This document shows positions 32,528 through 40,194 of a DNA stretch of 64,000 nt, piece by piece; position 1 is the stretch's first letter, and each line of letters begins with the position of its first letter. Origin of the DNA: Streptomyces sp. NBC_01275 (lineage in GTDB: Bacteria > Actinomycetota > Actinomycetes > Streptomycetales > Streptomycetaceae); assembly GCF_026340655.1 (NCBI RefSeq), contig NZ_JAPEOZ010000001.1:8928001-8992000 (forward strand). Reading direction: 5' to 3'. Position numbers and translations under genes: made by a program. A model generated the notes under the pieces. That model was not told the DNA's origin and did no database searches. It saw only the letters and a list, made by a program, of their open reading frames with translations.

Positions 32528-33565
32528 ATGCTCAGTCACCACCAGATCGCGGCCGCCACCCGCATCGGCATGCTCACCCGGCAACGGGACACCGCCGCGG
32601 CCTGTGCGGAGGCCCTCCACACCCTCGGGGGAGCGTTGCCCCAGGACGCCGTGACGATGGTCGGGCTCGACCCGCTCACCGGGGCCCACGTCCAGGTGGC
32701 CGGAATCGGCTACGCGCCGAAGATCTCCGAGGCGCTGGCGGCGGAGTTCGTCGGCACCCCGTGGTTCCGCAAGGTCGTCACCCAGCCGCTGCCGCCCTCC
32801 ATCTCCCAGGACTCGGTCTCCGGCAGTGCCGAGGAGCGCTTCTGCGACGGCAGGTTCTATGCGGAACGCGTACGCCCCGCCGGCTTCCGCGACGGCATGA
32901 CCGGCGCGCTGCGGCACCACGGCCGTTACGTCGGCCTGATCCACCTCTCCACGGAGCGGGCCGGCGCCTACGGCACCGAGGCGCAGCATCTGCTCGCCTC
33001 GGTGATGCCCGCCCTGGCGGCGCTCGCCGACCCCACGGCCCCGACCGACGACTTCCACGACCTGTCCGAGACGGCCGCGGCCGCGCTGGCCACGCCCGGC
33101 GGCGTCGTCGACCTGCCCGGTCGCACCAGGCCGCGCGTGCTGGACGACGCCGTCTTCCACCCTCTGCTCAGGGCCTTCGACGCCGTACACGGCGAGCGGC
33201 TGCGCCTGCTGTGGCCGGTGGGCCGCGACTGGCGCCGGATCGTGCTCCACCGCTACGGCCGCGGCGCGGGCGCCATCCGGCAGGCGGTGCTCGTGCACGA
33301 GACGCCGACCGACCTCCCGTACGGACTGAGCCCCCGCGAGCTGGAGGTGCTCACCCGGGCGGCCATGGGCCACACCAACCAGGACATCGCGCAAGGACTC
33401 TTCCTCTCCCCGCGCACGGTGCACAGTCATGTCGAGCACATGCTCCGCAAGACGGGCACCTCGTCCCGCGCGGAGGCCACGGCCCTCGCGGTCCGGGACG
33501 GACTCCTGCGGCCGGCCCCCGAAGACCTGGCGCACTTCGTCGAGAGGCGTCCGGGCGGCCGCTGA
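32528..33565 (+). CDS. LuxR-family regulator with an N-terminal GAF-like domain
   Basis: A 345-residue regulator. The C-terminal LuxR helix-turn-helix is textbook: LSPRELEVLTRAAMGHTNQDIAQGLFLSPRTVHSHVEHMLRKTG (about 265-325). The first 160 residues (LTRQRDTAAACAEALHTLGG, ending HLSTERAGAYGTEAQHLLASV) have a GAF-like pattern that would bind a small ligand. GGAGG precedes the ATG at ideal spacing. It faces the ABC/amidohydrolase operon, making it the likely local activator. Confidence 0.9.
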   Translation: MLSHHQIAAATRIGMLTRQRDTAAACAEALHTLGGALPQDAVTMVGLDPLTGAHVQVAGIGYAPKISEALAAEFVGTPWFRKVVTQPLPPSISQDSVSGSAEERFCDGRFYAERVRPAGFRDGMTGALRHHGRYVGLIHLSTERAGAYGTEAQHLLASVMPALAALADPTAPTDDFHDLSETAAAALATPGGVVDLPGRTRPRVLDDAVFHPLLRAFDAVHGERLRLLWPVGRDWRRIVLHRYGRGAGAIRQAVLVHETPTDLPYGLSPRELEVLTRAAMGHTNQDIAQGLFLSPRTVHSHVEHMLRKTGTSSRAEATALAVRDGLLRPAPEDLAHFVERRPGGR

Positions 33566-33712
33566 CGTGCGCAGACCCGCCCCAGGCCGACGGGGCAACG
33601 GCGACTCGGTACATGAGGGCTCGGTACATGGGGCTTCGGTGGCGGCCGACTCGAGGCTCTCGTGGCCTGCGAGGATGTCGTTCTCATGAGGGGTCTACAG
33701 GGAGGGACGGCC

Positions 33713-34273
33713 GTGCGGACGTTGGTGGAGGAGTCCGTAGCGGAGACGTTGCGCGCGGAGGGCGGCGAGACGGTCCGGCTGTACGCAGCCGCCTGCGCCG
33801 AGCGCATGGCGCCGCTGTTCGTGGGGTTGCAAGCCGGGGGAGCAGGCAGGGAAGCCGACCTGGACTTCTTCGTGGAGTCCGTACGAGGCCTCTGGTACGC
33901 CGACCGCCCGCTGCCCGACGTCTCCGCCCGGGTACGCGCGCTGGAGCGGTTCCCCGAGCTTCAGCCGAACGAGGAGGGGATCTCCGACATCGCCGGCACG
34001 TACACCTTCTTCGCCGCTCTCGTCCTGCGGCACGCCCTGCTGGCCAACCGCTCCGGGATCGCGGACGACGCGGTGTCCTGCGGTCATGCCGCGCTCACCG
34101 CGACGGGGATGTTGGACCAGAACCTGGGAGGCGCCGCCTACCGTGCCCAGGAGGAGCGGCTTCAGCTCCTGTCGGTGTCCGGCGATGTCGCAGGGCTGTG
34201 GGAGGCGAGCGTCGAGGCGGGGCGGGAACGATTCCGCGCCGTGCTCGGCCGTACCGCACGCAGTTCAGGCTGA
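33713..34273 (+). CDS. Hypothetical helical protein
   Basis: I do not recognise this 186-residue protein. It is mostly helical (LVEESVAETLRAEGGETVRLYAAACAERM, SGIADDAVSCGHAALTATGMLD) with a middle YADRPLPDVSARVRALERFPEL and no signal, membrane or metal motif. The GTG at 33713 is chosen because GGGAGGG lies seven bases ahead, better than the in-frame ATG at 33686. It could be an immunity-like or unknown stress protein. No neighbours explain it. Confidence 0.75.
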   Translation: MRTLVEESVAETLRAEGGETVRLYAAACAERMAPLFVGLQAGGAGREADLDFFVESVRGLWYADRPLPDVSARVRALERFPELQPNEEGISDIAGTYTFFAALVLRHALLANRSGIADDAVSCGHAALTATGMLDQNLGGAAYRAQEERLQLLSVSGDVAGLWEASVEAGRERFRAVLGRTARSSG

Positions 34274-34345
34274 AGGCACGGCTGAAGGCCGATGCCACCG
34301 GCTCGCCCCGCACGGGCCGGACTCCTCCCACCGGCCCTCGACCGT

Positions 34346-34912
34346 TCATGGCTGCTTCGCGACGTCCTTCACCGAGGTCGGTCCCAACTGCTTGGCGCTG
34401 GCGTACTCCGGCATCGTCATGGGCTTGTCGAACAGGAAGAACGACTGGTTCGTGCCGACCGTGAACTCCATGTACGCGCCCGTCGTGGCGTCGAAACCGT
34501 AGTAGGCGTTGCAGGTGGAACCCGACGTGTACGTGCCGTCCATGCCGGGCTGCGCGAGGACCGCGATGCCGCTGTCGGAGGACTCCACCTTCTCCGTCGG
34601 AGTGAGCATCTTGCAGCGCGGCACGGGCAGGCCCTTCATGATGAAGTACCCGTACTCGCCCTTGGCGTTCTGGATGTAGACGTACGAGAGTTTTCCCCGC
34701 TTCCCCCAGGTCTTGATCCACTGGTTGATCGCTTCACGGGTCGGCGAGTACTCCATGCGGCCCGCCGGCTGCTGGGCCACGAGGTGGTCGTAGTTGTCCT
34801 GCTTGCGCTGGTTCTCCTTGTCCTGGCTGGAGTCGCCGGTGCAGGACGTCAGGGCAAGGCCCACAACGAGCGCGACGACGGTGGCCAGGGCCATGCGTGC
34901 GAACTTCTTCAT
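34346..34912 (-). CDS. Hypothetical lipoprotein
   Basis: A 188-residue protein with a Sec signal and lipobox (ATVVALVVGLALTSC), so it is anchored outside the membrane. The mature part starts with a Gln/Lys/Asp-rich coil (DKENQRKQDNYDHLVAQQ) and then a globular domain with TREAINQWIKTWGKRGKLSYVY, GEYGYFIMKGLPVPRCKMLTP and a CNAYYGFDATTGAYMEFTVG end. Two Cys (in PRCK and STCNAYY) may pair. ATG at 34912 follows GAAGAGGG. It is 34 bases downstream of a single-helix membrane protein, forming a two-gene unit of unknown function. It resembles proteins seen on actinobacterial mobile elements, but I cannot name it. Confidence 0.8.
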   Translation of the reverse strand: MKKFARMALATVVALVVGLALTSCTGDSSQDKENQRKQDNYDHLVAQQPAGRMEYSPTREAINQWIKTWGKRGKLSYVYIQNAKGEYGYFIMKGLPVPRCKMLTPTEKVESSDSGIAVLAQPGMDGTYTSGSTCNAYYGFDATTGAYMEFTVGTNQSFFLFDKPMTMPEYASAKQLGPTSVKDVAKQP

Positions 34913-34946
34913 GCGGTGCTGCCCTCTTCCCGGGACGAGACGGGGA

Positions 34947-35399
34947 TCAGTTGGCGCACGTCGTGCGCTTGGCGGTGACATCCAGCCGGTACGGCAGATC
35001 CTTGTCACGGAAGGGCGCGCGGTGCTCCTGGGCGGCCTTCGAGTTGTAGTCGTTGACCGACTCGATCCGGCTGGCCTTCAGCGCGGTGATCGACTGGTCG
35101 ATCTGCGTCGTGCGAGTCTCCGAAGCGGTCTTCCGCTCCTCCTGGAGCGCCTGGATCGTCCCTTCGGCGTTCTGCACGGCCTCGCACAGATCGAAGAACT
35201 CCTCGTACGTGGTCTGCCGGAACTCGCCCGAGCCGACGGTGTTCTCGCGCTCGTCCGCCTCACCGCGGAACGGGGCGGTGATCCACCCCGCGCCGCCGAA
35301 GGCGAACACCCCGATCAGGTACAACACCGCCAGGCCGATGACCCCTCCGACGGCCCAAGCGCCTAACCGTGCCCCCTCGCGTACCTGCCCCATGGCCAT
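34947..35399 (-). CDS. Hypothetical single-helix membrane protein
   Basis: A 150-residue protein with one transmembrane helix (AVGGVIGLAVLYLIGVFAFGGAGW) near residue 25, then a long coiled-coil-like external segment (FFDLCEAVQNAEGTIQALQEERKTASETRTTQIDQSI) and a basic end with DLPYRLDVTAKRTTCAN. First of a two-gene unit with the lipoprotein. ATG at 35399 or 35393; the latter has the better-spaced GGGGG. Confidence 0.8.
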   Translation of the reverse strand: MAMGQVREGARLGAWAVGGVIGLAVLYLIGVFAFGGAGWITAPFRGEADERENTVGSGEFRQTTYEEFFDLCEAVQNAEGTIQALQEERKTASETRTTQIDQSITALKASRIESVNDYNSKAAQEHRAPFRDKDLPYRLDVTAKRTTCAN

Positions 35400-35524
35400 C
35401 CCCCTTCACGGGTGGTTCCACGGCGTGGAACCACCTTCCGCGAAGGAGGACACGGCGCCCGGCGAAACGGTTCCGCGTCCGTGGGCCGTCCCGAGATCGT
35501 TGCACGGCTTTGATCGACGTCTCC

Positions 35525-35554
35525 AGCGTGCGGCGGCCTGAGCCGCCGCACGCT
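35525..35554 (-). terminator. Hairpin terminator after the AraC gene
   Basis: A 13-bp perfect stem (AGCGTGCGGCGGC with complement) with loop CTGA lies five bases beyond the AraC stop codon and downstream of it in its own direction. Confidence 0.85.
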
Positions 35555-35559
35555 GTCGT

Positions 35560-36426
35560 TCAGACCGCAGTCAGCTCCACGGGGATCCACAGCTCCGCAT
35601 CCGCCTGCGTGGCGTCCTGCGACAGCCGGGTCCGCAGGATCTCGGGTCCCGGCCGGCTCCGGTACGGATTGGACGGGAACCACTGCGTGAACACGTCCCG
35701 CCAGAGGTACTGCAGCGCCTGCGGAAACGGCCCGGAACTCTCGAAGACGGCCCACGTCCCGGCCTGCACGGTGAGCGCATCCATGTCCTCGGGCACGGCG
35801 GCTCGGGTCACCACCCCGTGGTAGTAGTCGAGTTCGGTTCCCTCCGCCCGACTCGGGTCGAGGTTCCCGCTCACCCCTACGATCCCCTGCGGCTCCTGAT
35901 CGGACAGACTCTGCATGCGCTGCAGCGTCTCCTGCCCGATGCCCCGGATGAACTCGGCGATGGCAGGGTTCACCCCCTCGTACACGAGGGGGACACGCGC
36001 CTTCCTGCCGACCACGCGGAACTCGTCCTTCTCCACGACCCGGTATCGCATACTGCTACTCCCTTCGACGGTGAGGCGGAAGGACAGCCGTGGCTGGGAC
36101 TGCAGACTCGCACCGGACCGCCTGGCCTCGCCGGGACCGACGCCGTGCATGACGCGGAACGCACGCGCGAACGCCTCCCCCGACGTGTAGCCGTACCGCA
36201 CCGCGATCTCCAACAGCGTCCGGTCCCCGGCCAGCACCTCGGCGCCGGCGACCGTGAGCCGCCTGCGCCGGATGTACTCCGACAGCGGGATTCCCGCCAG
36301 CGCGGAGAACAGCCGCCGGAAGTGGTACTCCGAAGTCACCGCGATCCGCGCCAGGTCGGCCCCCTCGATCCGCCGGTCAAGGTGGCACTCGATGTGTTCC
36401 ATGGCCTGGTTCAGCCGCTCCAGCAC
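35560..36426 (-). CDS. AraC-family regulator with GyrI-like effector domain
   Basis: A 288-residue regulator. The N-terminal AraC double helix-turn-helix is clear (LNQAMEHIECHLDRRIEG, EYHFRRLFSALAGIPLSEYIRRRRL, then EIAVRYGYTSGEAFARAFRVMHGVGPGEAR). The C-terminal half (RYRVVEKDEFRVVGRKARV to DAELWIPVEL) is a GyrI-like/Rob-type ligand-binding fold. Such proteins answer to drugs or metabolites, but no operon next door identifies the target. Ends at the terminator 35525-35554. Confidence 0.9.
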   Translation of the reverse strand: MLERLNQAMEHIECHLDRRIEGADLARIAVTSEYHFRRLFSALAGIPLSEYIRRRRLTVAGAEVLAGDRTLLEIAVRYGYTSGEAFARAFRVMHGVGPGEARRSGASLQSQPRLSFRLTVEGSSSMRYRVVEKDEFRVVGRKARVPLVYEGVNPAIAEFIRGIGQETLQRMQSLSDQEPQGIVGVSGNLDPSRAEGTELDYYHGVVTRAAVPEDMDALTVQAGTWAVFESSGPFPQALQYLWRDVFTQWFPSNPYRSRPGPEILRTRLSQDATQADAELWIPVELTAV

Positions 36427-36558
36427 CCCGGCCTCCTTCCCTTTCGATCACTCACGTTAGGAAGGAACCACCCTGCCGGACCCGACATCCTGTGCCCGAT
36501 CCGGTCGGGTACGAGAGACGGCCGACGACTTGCGCACATCACACCTGCACAACAGGGG

Positions 36559-37455
36559 TCAAGTGCGCTGGGCGATCTCGCCCGCTACTTCCACGGCGAT
36601 CTCGATCGCCCGTGCCGCGAGCGGGGAGTGAGTGCGATGTGCCTGCCACAGCAGGAAGATCTCGCGTGGCGGGAGTCCTGGCTTGAGCTCGTGGACGCAC
36701 AGCGACGCGTCGGAGCCGACGTCGGCGCCGTGGACGGCGAGTTGCGGCAGGACCGCCGAACCCATTCCGGCGCGCACCATCGACAGCACCGTTTCGTTGC
36801 CCGCGGTGCGGCACACGATGTGCGGCCGAACGCCGCGGCGTGCGAGCGCCTGCTCCAGCCGGGCCTGGTCGCAGATCGGCGGGTGCGCCACCATCGGTGC
36901 GCCGTCGAGTCGGGCCGGGCGCACCGGACCGTCGGGGAAGGTGCCGCGGAGGGCCACCAACAGGTAGGGATCGTCGAGCAGTTTGCGGTGTTCGACGTCG
37001 CCGTCGACGCGGCCGTCGAAGAACATCAGGTCGAGCTCATGGACTTGTGGCTGGTCGGTCTCCTCCTCGAACAGCCTGATGTCGCAGCCGGGATGCTCGT
37101 CCCGAAGTCCGCGTACGACCAGCGGCAGGATCACGTTGGACACGCTCTGGAAGGCGCCGATGTCGACCCGGCCGTCGCCGGCCTTGAACCGGTCGACGGC
37201 TGCCGCCATCGCCTGGGCCTTCGCCAGCAGATCGCGTCCGTGTGCCAGCACCACCGTGCCGAGCGGGGTGATCCGCACCGGTTTCGGCCCGCCCGGCCGG
37301 TCGAACACGGCACCGCCGACGGCTTTCTCCAAAGCCGCGATCTGCTGACTCACCGTCGACTGGGTGTACCCGAGCCGCGCGGCCGCCCGCCCGAACGAGC
37401 CCTCGTCGGCCACGGCGGCCATCGCGGTGAGATGCCGCAGTTCGACGTCGGACAT
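36559..37455 (-). CDS. LysR-family transcriptional regulator
   Basis: A 298-residue LysR protein. The winged HTH is ELRHLTAMAAVADEGSFGRAAARLGYTQSTVSQQIAALEKAVGG and the effector domain starts with DIGAFQSVSNVILPLVVRGL, then AHPPICDQ and SMVRAGMGSAVLPQ. GGTGGG precedes ATG 37455, which is preferred over the upstream in-frame ATG at 37485. It faces the hydrolase gene at 37550 across 94 bases that contain a LysR-type T-N11-A box, so it is the probable regulator of that gene. Confidence 0.93.
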   Translation of the reverse strand: MSDVELRHLTAMAAVADEGSFGRAAARLGYTQSTVSQQIAALEKAVGGAVFDRPGGPKPVRITPLGTVVLAHGRDLLAKAQAMAAAVDRFKAGDGRVDIGAFQSVSNVILPLVVRGLRDEHPGCDIRLFEEETDQPQVHELDLMFFDGRVDGDVEHRKLLDDPYLLVALRGTFPDGPVRPARLDGAPMVAHPPICDQARLEQALARRGVRPHIVCRTAGNETVLSMVRAGMGSAVLPQLAVHGADVGSDASLCVHELKPGLPPREIFLLWQAHRTHSPLAARAIEIAVEVAGEIAQRT

Positions 37456-37508
37456 GAGCCCACCGTAGCCGATAACATCGCCCATAACGATTGAATTGAT
37501 CGGAAACT

Positions 37509-37523
37509 ATCGCTTTTCGCGAT
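37509..37523. promoter_or_regulatory. LysR-type operator
   Basis: The inverted repeat ATCGC-N5-GCGAT places T37510 and A37522 with exactly 11 bases between them, the T-N11-A LysR pattern. It lies 27 bases upstream of the hydrolase start and 54 bases upstream of the LysR gene. Confidence 0.7.
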
Positions 37524-37549
37524 GAACAGCCGGGTCTAGCGTGGCGTTC

Positions 37550-38407
37550 ATGACCGATCACCTTTCGCACGGTGAGAAGCTCGTCGAGATCAACGATGTC
37601 GAGCTGTGCTTCGAGACCTTCGGAAACCCCGCGCACCCGGCGATCCTGCTCATCGACGGTGCGACCGCCTCGATGCTGTGGTGGGAAGCCGAGCTGTGCG
37701 AACAGATCGCGCGCGGCGACCGGTTCGTGATCCGCTACGACAACCGGGACACCGGCAGATCCACCAGCTACCCGCCAGGGCGGCCGGGCTACACGTTCAC
37801 CGACCTGGCCGGGGACGCGCTCGGCATCCTGGACGCGCTGCACGTCGAGCGCGCGCACATCGTCTGCCGGTCCATGTCCGGCGGAATCGGGCTCGTCATC
37901 GGGGTGGACCACCCCGACCGGGTGGAGTCGCTGACGTTCGTCTCCACCTCCACGGGCGAGGACGGACTCCCGCCGCCGTCGGACGAGCTCACCAGCGGCA
38001 TCCCCGCCCGCCCGGACCCCGCCGATTCCGGCGCGGTGGTGGACTTTCTCGTCGCGTCGGCGAAGGCGTGCTCGGGCGGCTCGCCCTACTTCGACGAGAC
38101 CGCCACGCGCGCGCTGGTCGAGCGGGACGTGGCCCGCACTCACGACATCGCGGCCACCCTCGTCAACCACTACGCGATGACCTTCGACGGGTCGTCCCGC
38201 GATGTCGCCTCCGTCAAGGCGCCGACCCTGGTGGTGCACGGCGACCACGACCCGGTTCTCCCGCTCCCACACGGACGAGCGCTGCGCGACGCGCTTCCCG
38301 GCGCGACGCTGCTCGTCCTGGAAGGCGCCGGGCACGACCTGCCGAAGCCGCTGTGGGACGTGTTCCTCCCGGCTCTGCTCCAGCACACCGGAGGCGGCCG
38401 ACCATGA
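37550..38407 (+). CDS. Alpha/beta hydrolase
   Basis: A 285-residue hydrolase. The fold is clear: strand-turn PAILLIDGATASMLWWE (HGxx-like), RYDNRDTGRST (typical of the epoxide/haloalkane/carboxylester branch), nucleophile region VCRSMSGGIGLVIG with SMSGG in place of GxSxG, acid region TLVVHGDHDPVLPL and His in LEGAGHDLP. The unusual Ser at the first Gly of the elbow is noted. Controlled probably by the divergent LysR. Its stop overlaps the next gene's ATG by four bases. Confidence 0.88.
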   Translation: MTDHLSHGEKLVEINDVELCFETFGNPAHPAILLIDGATASMLWWEAELCEQIARGDRFVIRYDNRDTGRSTSYPPGRPGYTFTDLAGDALGILDALHVERAHIVCRSMSGGIGLVIGVDHPDRVESLTFVSTSTGEDGLPPPSDELTSGIPARPDPADSGAVVDFLVASAKACSGGSPYFDETATRALVERDVARTHDIAATLVNHYAMTFDGSSRDVASVKAPTLVVHGDHDPVLPLPHGRALRDALPGATLLVLEGAGHDLPKPLWDVFLPALLQHTGGGRP

Positions 38408-38625
38408 CCTGGTTGCGGTCGGCGCTCTGGCTGCCGATCTTCGACGATCTCGCCGGCCCGGCGGCGGTCGCACGTCTGGCCGCCGAGGCGGAGGAGGCCG
38501 GCTGGCACGGCGTGTTCGTAGGGGACCACCTGCGCTGGCGGGCGCGGGACCACCTGCGCTGGCGGGCGCCGATCCGACGCGCCACCGGGCGCGCCGCTGA
38601 AGGCGCCGGAGGACACCCGCGGTGA
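38404..38625 (+). pseudogene. Truncated LLM-class oxidoreductase
   Basis: Only the first about 45 residues of an LLM enzyme are present (ALWLPIFDDLAGPAAVARLA, then EEAGWHGVFVGDHLRW). The frame then carries a tandem duplication, DHLRWRA twice (23-bp copies at 38523 and 38547), and stops at 38623 after an unrelated tail. LLM enzymes are about 280-340 residues, so the barrel is lost. The ATG overlaps the hydrolase stop (ATGA), showing it was originally its operon partner. Confidence 0.85.
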
Positions 38626-38765
38626 GTGATCGAACGCCAGGGTGAATCCGCTGTACTCCTGAAGGGTGACACGGAGCTTTTCCGACCCTCGTAACGCGTC
38701 GGCGGGGAAGGGATTCGTCGGTCCTGAAGATCGGCGGCGCCCCGTACGGGCACCGCACGTCAGAA

Positions 38766-39221
38766 GTGGAGTCGGCCTTGGCGCCTGTACCGAACGGCCT
38801 CTACATGATCGCCCGTCCCGGCGAGCAACTGCTCACGATGGAGGGAGGGTCGTCCCAGCCCAAGACCCCCGTCGTGCTGCTGCCGCCCACCGGCAGCCCC
38901 GGCGAGCAGGAATGGCAGCTGGAGGTACTCAGCAACGGCAACTGTACGATCCGCAATCTCAGGAGCGAAACGTACCTGTCCTTCGACGGTGACCCGGAGG
39001 TGAACAAGCCGGTCGTCGGATACCCCGAGTCGCGCGAGTGGGCGCTCTACCAGAGCGAGCAGTCGCACACGTTCCACGTCGTCGTCCCGGGAGGCCCCGT
39101 CGACGGCGAGGAGCTGGCCCTGGACCTCGGCCTGCTGAGGATCTTCCCGCCCCGCATCGCCCTGAGGCCGCTCGACGTCAGCAACCAACGCCAGGCGTGG
39201 AAATTCCAGTTCATGGAGTAG
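38766..39221 (+). CDS. Beta-trefoil protein resembling I66 serine-protease inhibitors
   Basis: A 151-residue protein with a three-lobed pattern: NGLYMIARPGEQLLTMEGGS, then EWQLEVLSNGNCTIRNLRSETYLSFDGDP, then HTFHVVVPGG followed by PRIALRPLDVSNQRQAWKFQF. This spacing matches beta-trefoil protease inhibitors of the I66 (cospin/macrocypin-like) type. No signal peptide. GTG 38766 and TTG 38778 (with GGAG six bases ahead) are both possible starts. It ends at a hairpin terminator. Alternative: an actin-like or ricin-like trefoil. The identification rests on pattern only. Confidence 0.6.
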   Translation: MESALAPVPNGLYMIARPGEQLLTMEGGSSQPKTPVVLLPPTGSPGEQEWQLEVLSNGNCTIRNLRSETYLSFDGDPEVNKPVVGYPESREWALYQSEQSHTFHVVVPGGPVDGEELALDLGLLRIFPPRIALRPLDVSNQRQAWKFQFME

Positions 39222-39232
39222 AGGCGTGACCG

Positions 39233-39262
39233 GGTGCCCGGGTCGGCGGCGACCCGGGCACC
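39233..39262 (+). terminator. Hairpin terminator after the beta-trefoil gene
   Basis: A 13-bp perfect stem (GGTGCCCGGGTCG with complement) and loop GCGG, 11 bases after the stop. Confidence 0.85.
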
Positions 39263-39319
39263 GCCCCGAAAGGGCGGCCATGCTCGCCATGATCATCGCG
39301 AGTCTGCTCCTGCAGCAGG

Positions 39320-39405
39320 CGCGCAGTCCGCGGCCGTGGAGCAGCACGGCGTCGCCGCGTGCGGCAAGGTCACGTGCGATACCGCGGCCCAGCCATGCGG
39401 TGCTG
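39320..39405 (-). pseudogene. Remnant of a short-chain dehydrogenase N-terminus
   Basis: Immediately after the SnoaL stop, on the same strand, the frame reads LGRGIARDLAARGDAVLLHGR, the glycine-rich cofactor region of an SDR, but with no start, no preceding VTG strand and no continuation. Only about 25 recognisable residues remain. Confidence 0.5.
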
Positions 39406-39410
39406 GTGTG

Positions 39411-39830
39411 TCAGGCCGACATCGCTTCGCGGACCTTGGCGGTGTCCACGAACTGTTCGAAGCGGACGATACGGCCGCCGCGGACGACGAAGTGGTGGGC
39501 GACGCGGACGTCGATGCTCTTGCCGGTGGACTTGTTGGTGGCGGTGTAGCGGGCCAGCACCACGACGTTCTCGCCGTCGACGACGTAGGTGTCGTCGTGG
39601 GCGGTCCAGTTGTCCCAGGCCTTGCCCAGTTGTTCCATCACGTTGGCGGTGACGCCGTCGGGGGTGCGGTAGGTGCCGGCCAGCGGGAAGCCGGCCATCT
39701 CGGTCCATTCCACGTCGTCGGCCAGCGTGGCCCTCAGAGCTTCGAGATCACCGGCCGCGGAGGCGAGGTACTGGCGTCGCACCACATCGGCGGGGGCGGT
39801 GGATGTGCGGAAGTCGGTCGTCTCGTGCAT
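39411..39830 (-). CDS. SnoaL-like/nuclear-transport-factor-2 fold protein
   Basis: A 139-residue alpha+beta cone protein: DVVRRQYLASAAGDLEALRATLADDVEWTEMAGFPLAGTYR, VVVLARYTATNKSTGKSIDVRVAHHFVVRGGRIVRFEQFVDTAKV. The fold serves as ketosteroid-isomerase-like enzymes or small-ligand binders; the exact function is unknown. ATG at 39830 follows AAAGG, which is itself the 3' end of the aquaporin remnant. Confidence 0.88.
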   Translation of the reverse strand: MHETTDFRTSTAPADVVRRQYLASAAGDLEALRATLADDVEWTEMAGFPLAGTYRTPDGVTANVMEQLGKAWDNWTAHDDTYVVDGENVVVLARYTATNKSTGKSIDVRVAHHFVVRGGRIVRFEQFVDTAKVREAMSA

Positions 39831-39837
39831 GGGGGTG

Positions 39838-40083
39838 GCCTTTCAGTGGCTTGTGGATACCCGCGCCGAGGACGCTGCCGAGAACAGGCGCGATCAGGTG
39901 GACGGCCAGGTGGCTGTGGTCCCCGGAGAGGAGCGCGGGGCCGAAGGGGCGGGCCGGGTTCGTCGCGCCGCCGCTGCGCGGCCCGAGGAGCACAGCCGTC
40001 AGCGCGAACTCGCGCAGCGGGTAGTGGCGTGCGACGACCGGTGCAGAACGGGCGGCTCGGGCGTCGGCGGCGGTGGTGGGCAT
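39838..40083 (-). pseudogene. Aquaporin (MIP family) with an internal deletion
   Basis: The frame begins like an aquaporin N-terminus (HYPLREFALTAVLL) and after two residues jumps to the C-terminal pore half: GPRSGGATNPARPFGPALL and LAVHLIAPVLGSVLGA. The second NPA motif is present but the first NPA, and about five helices between, are missing, and the natural stop is gone: the frame runs on into the SnoaL gene. It cannot form a channel. Confidence 0.8.
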
Positions 40084-40194
40084 GTGGCTCTCACAACGGG
40101 TGCGAGCGTCAGGACATGGTCGGCGGCGGGGCCGATGGGCGGCCGGTGCCGGGCAGTCGGGGGAAACCGCCGGCACCGGCCGTGGGAGGGGTGA

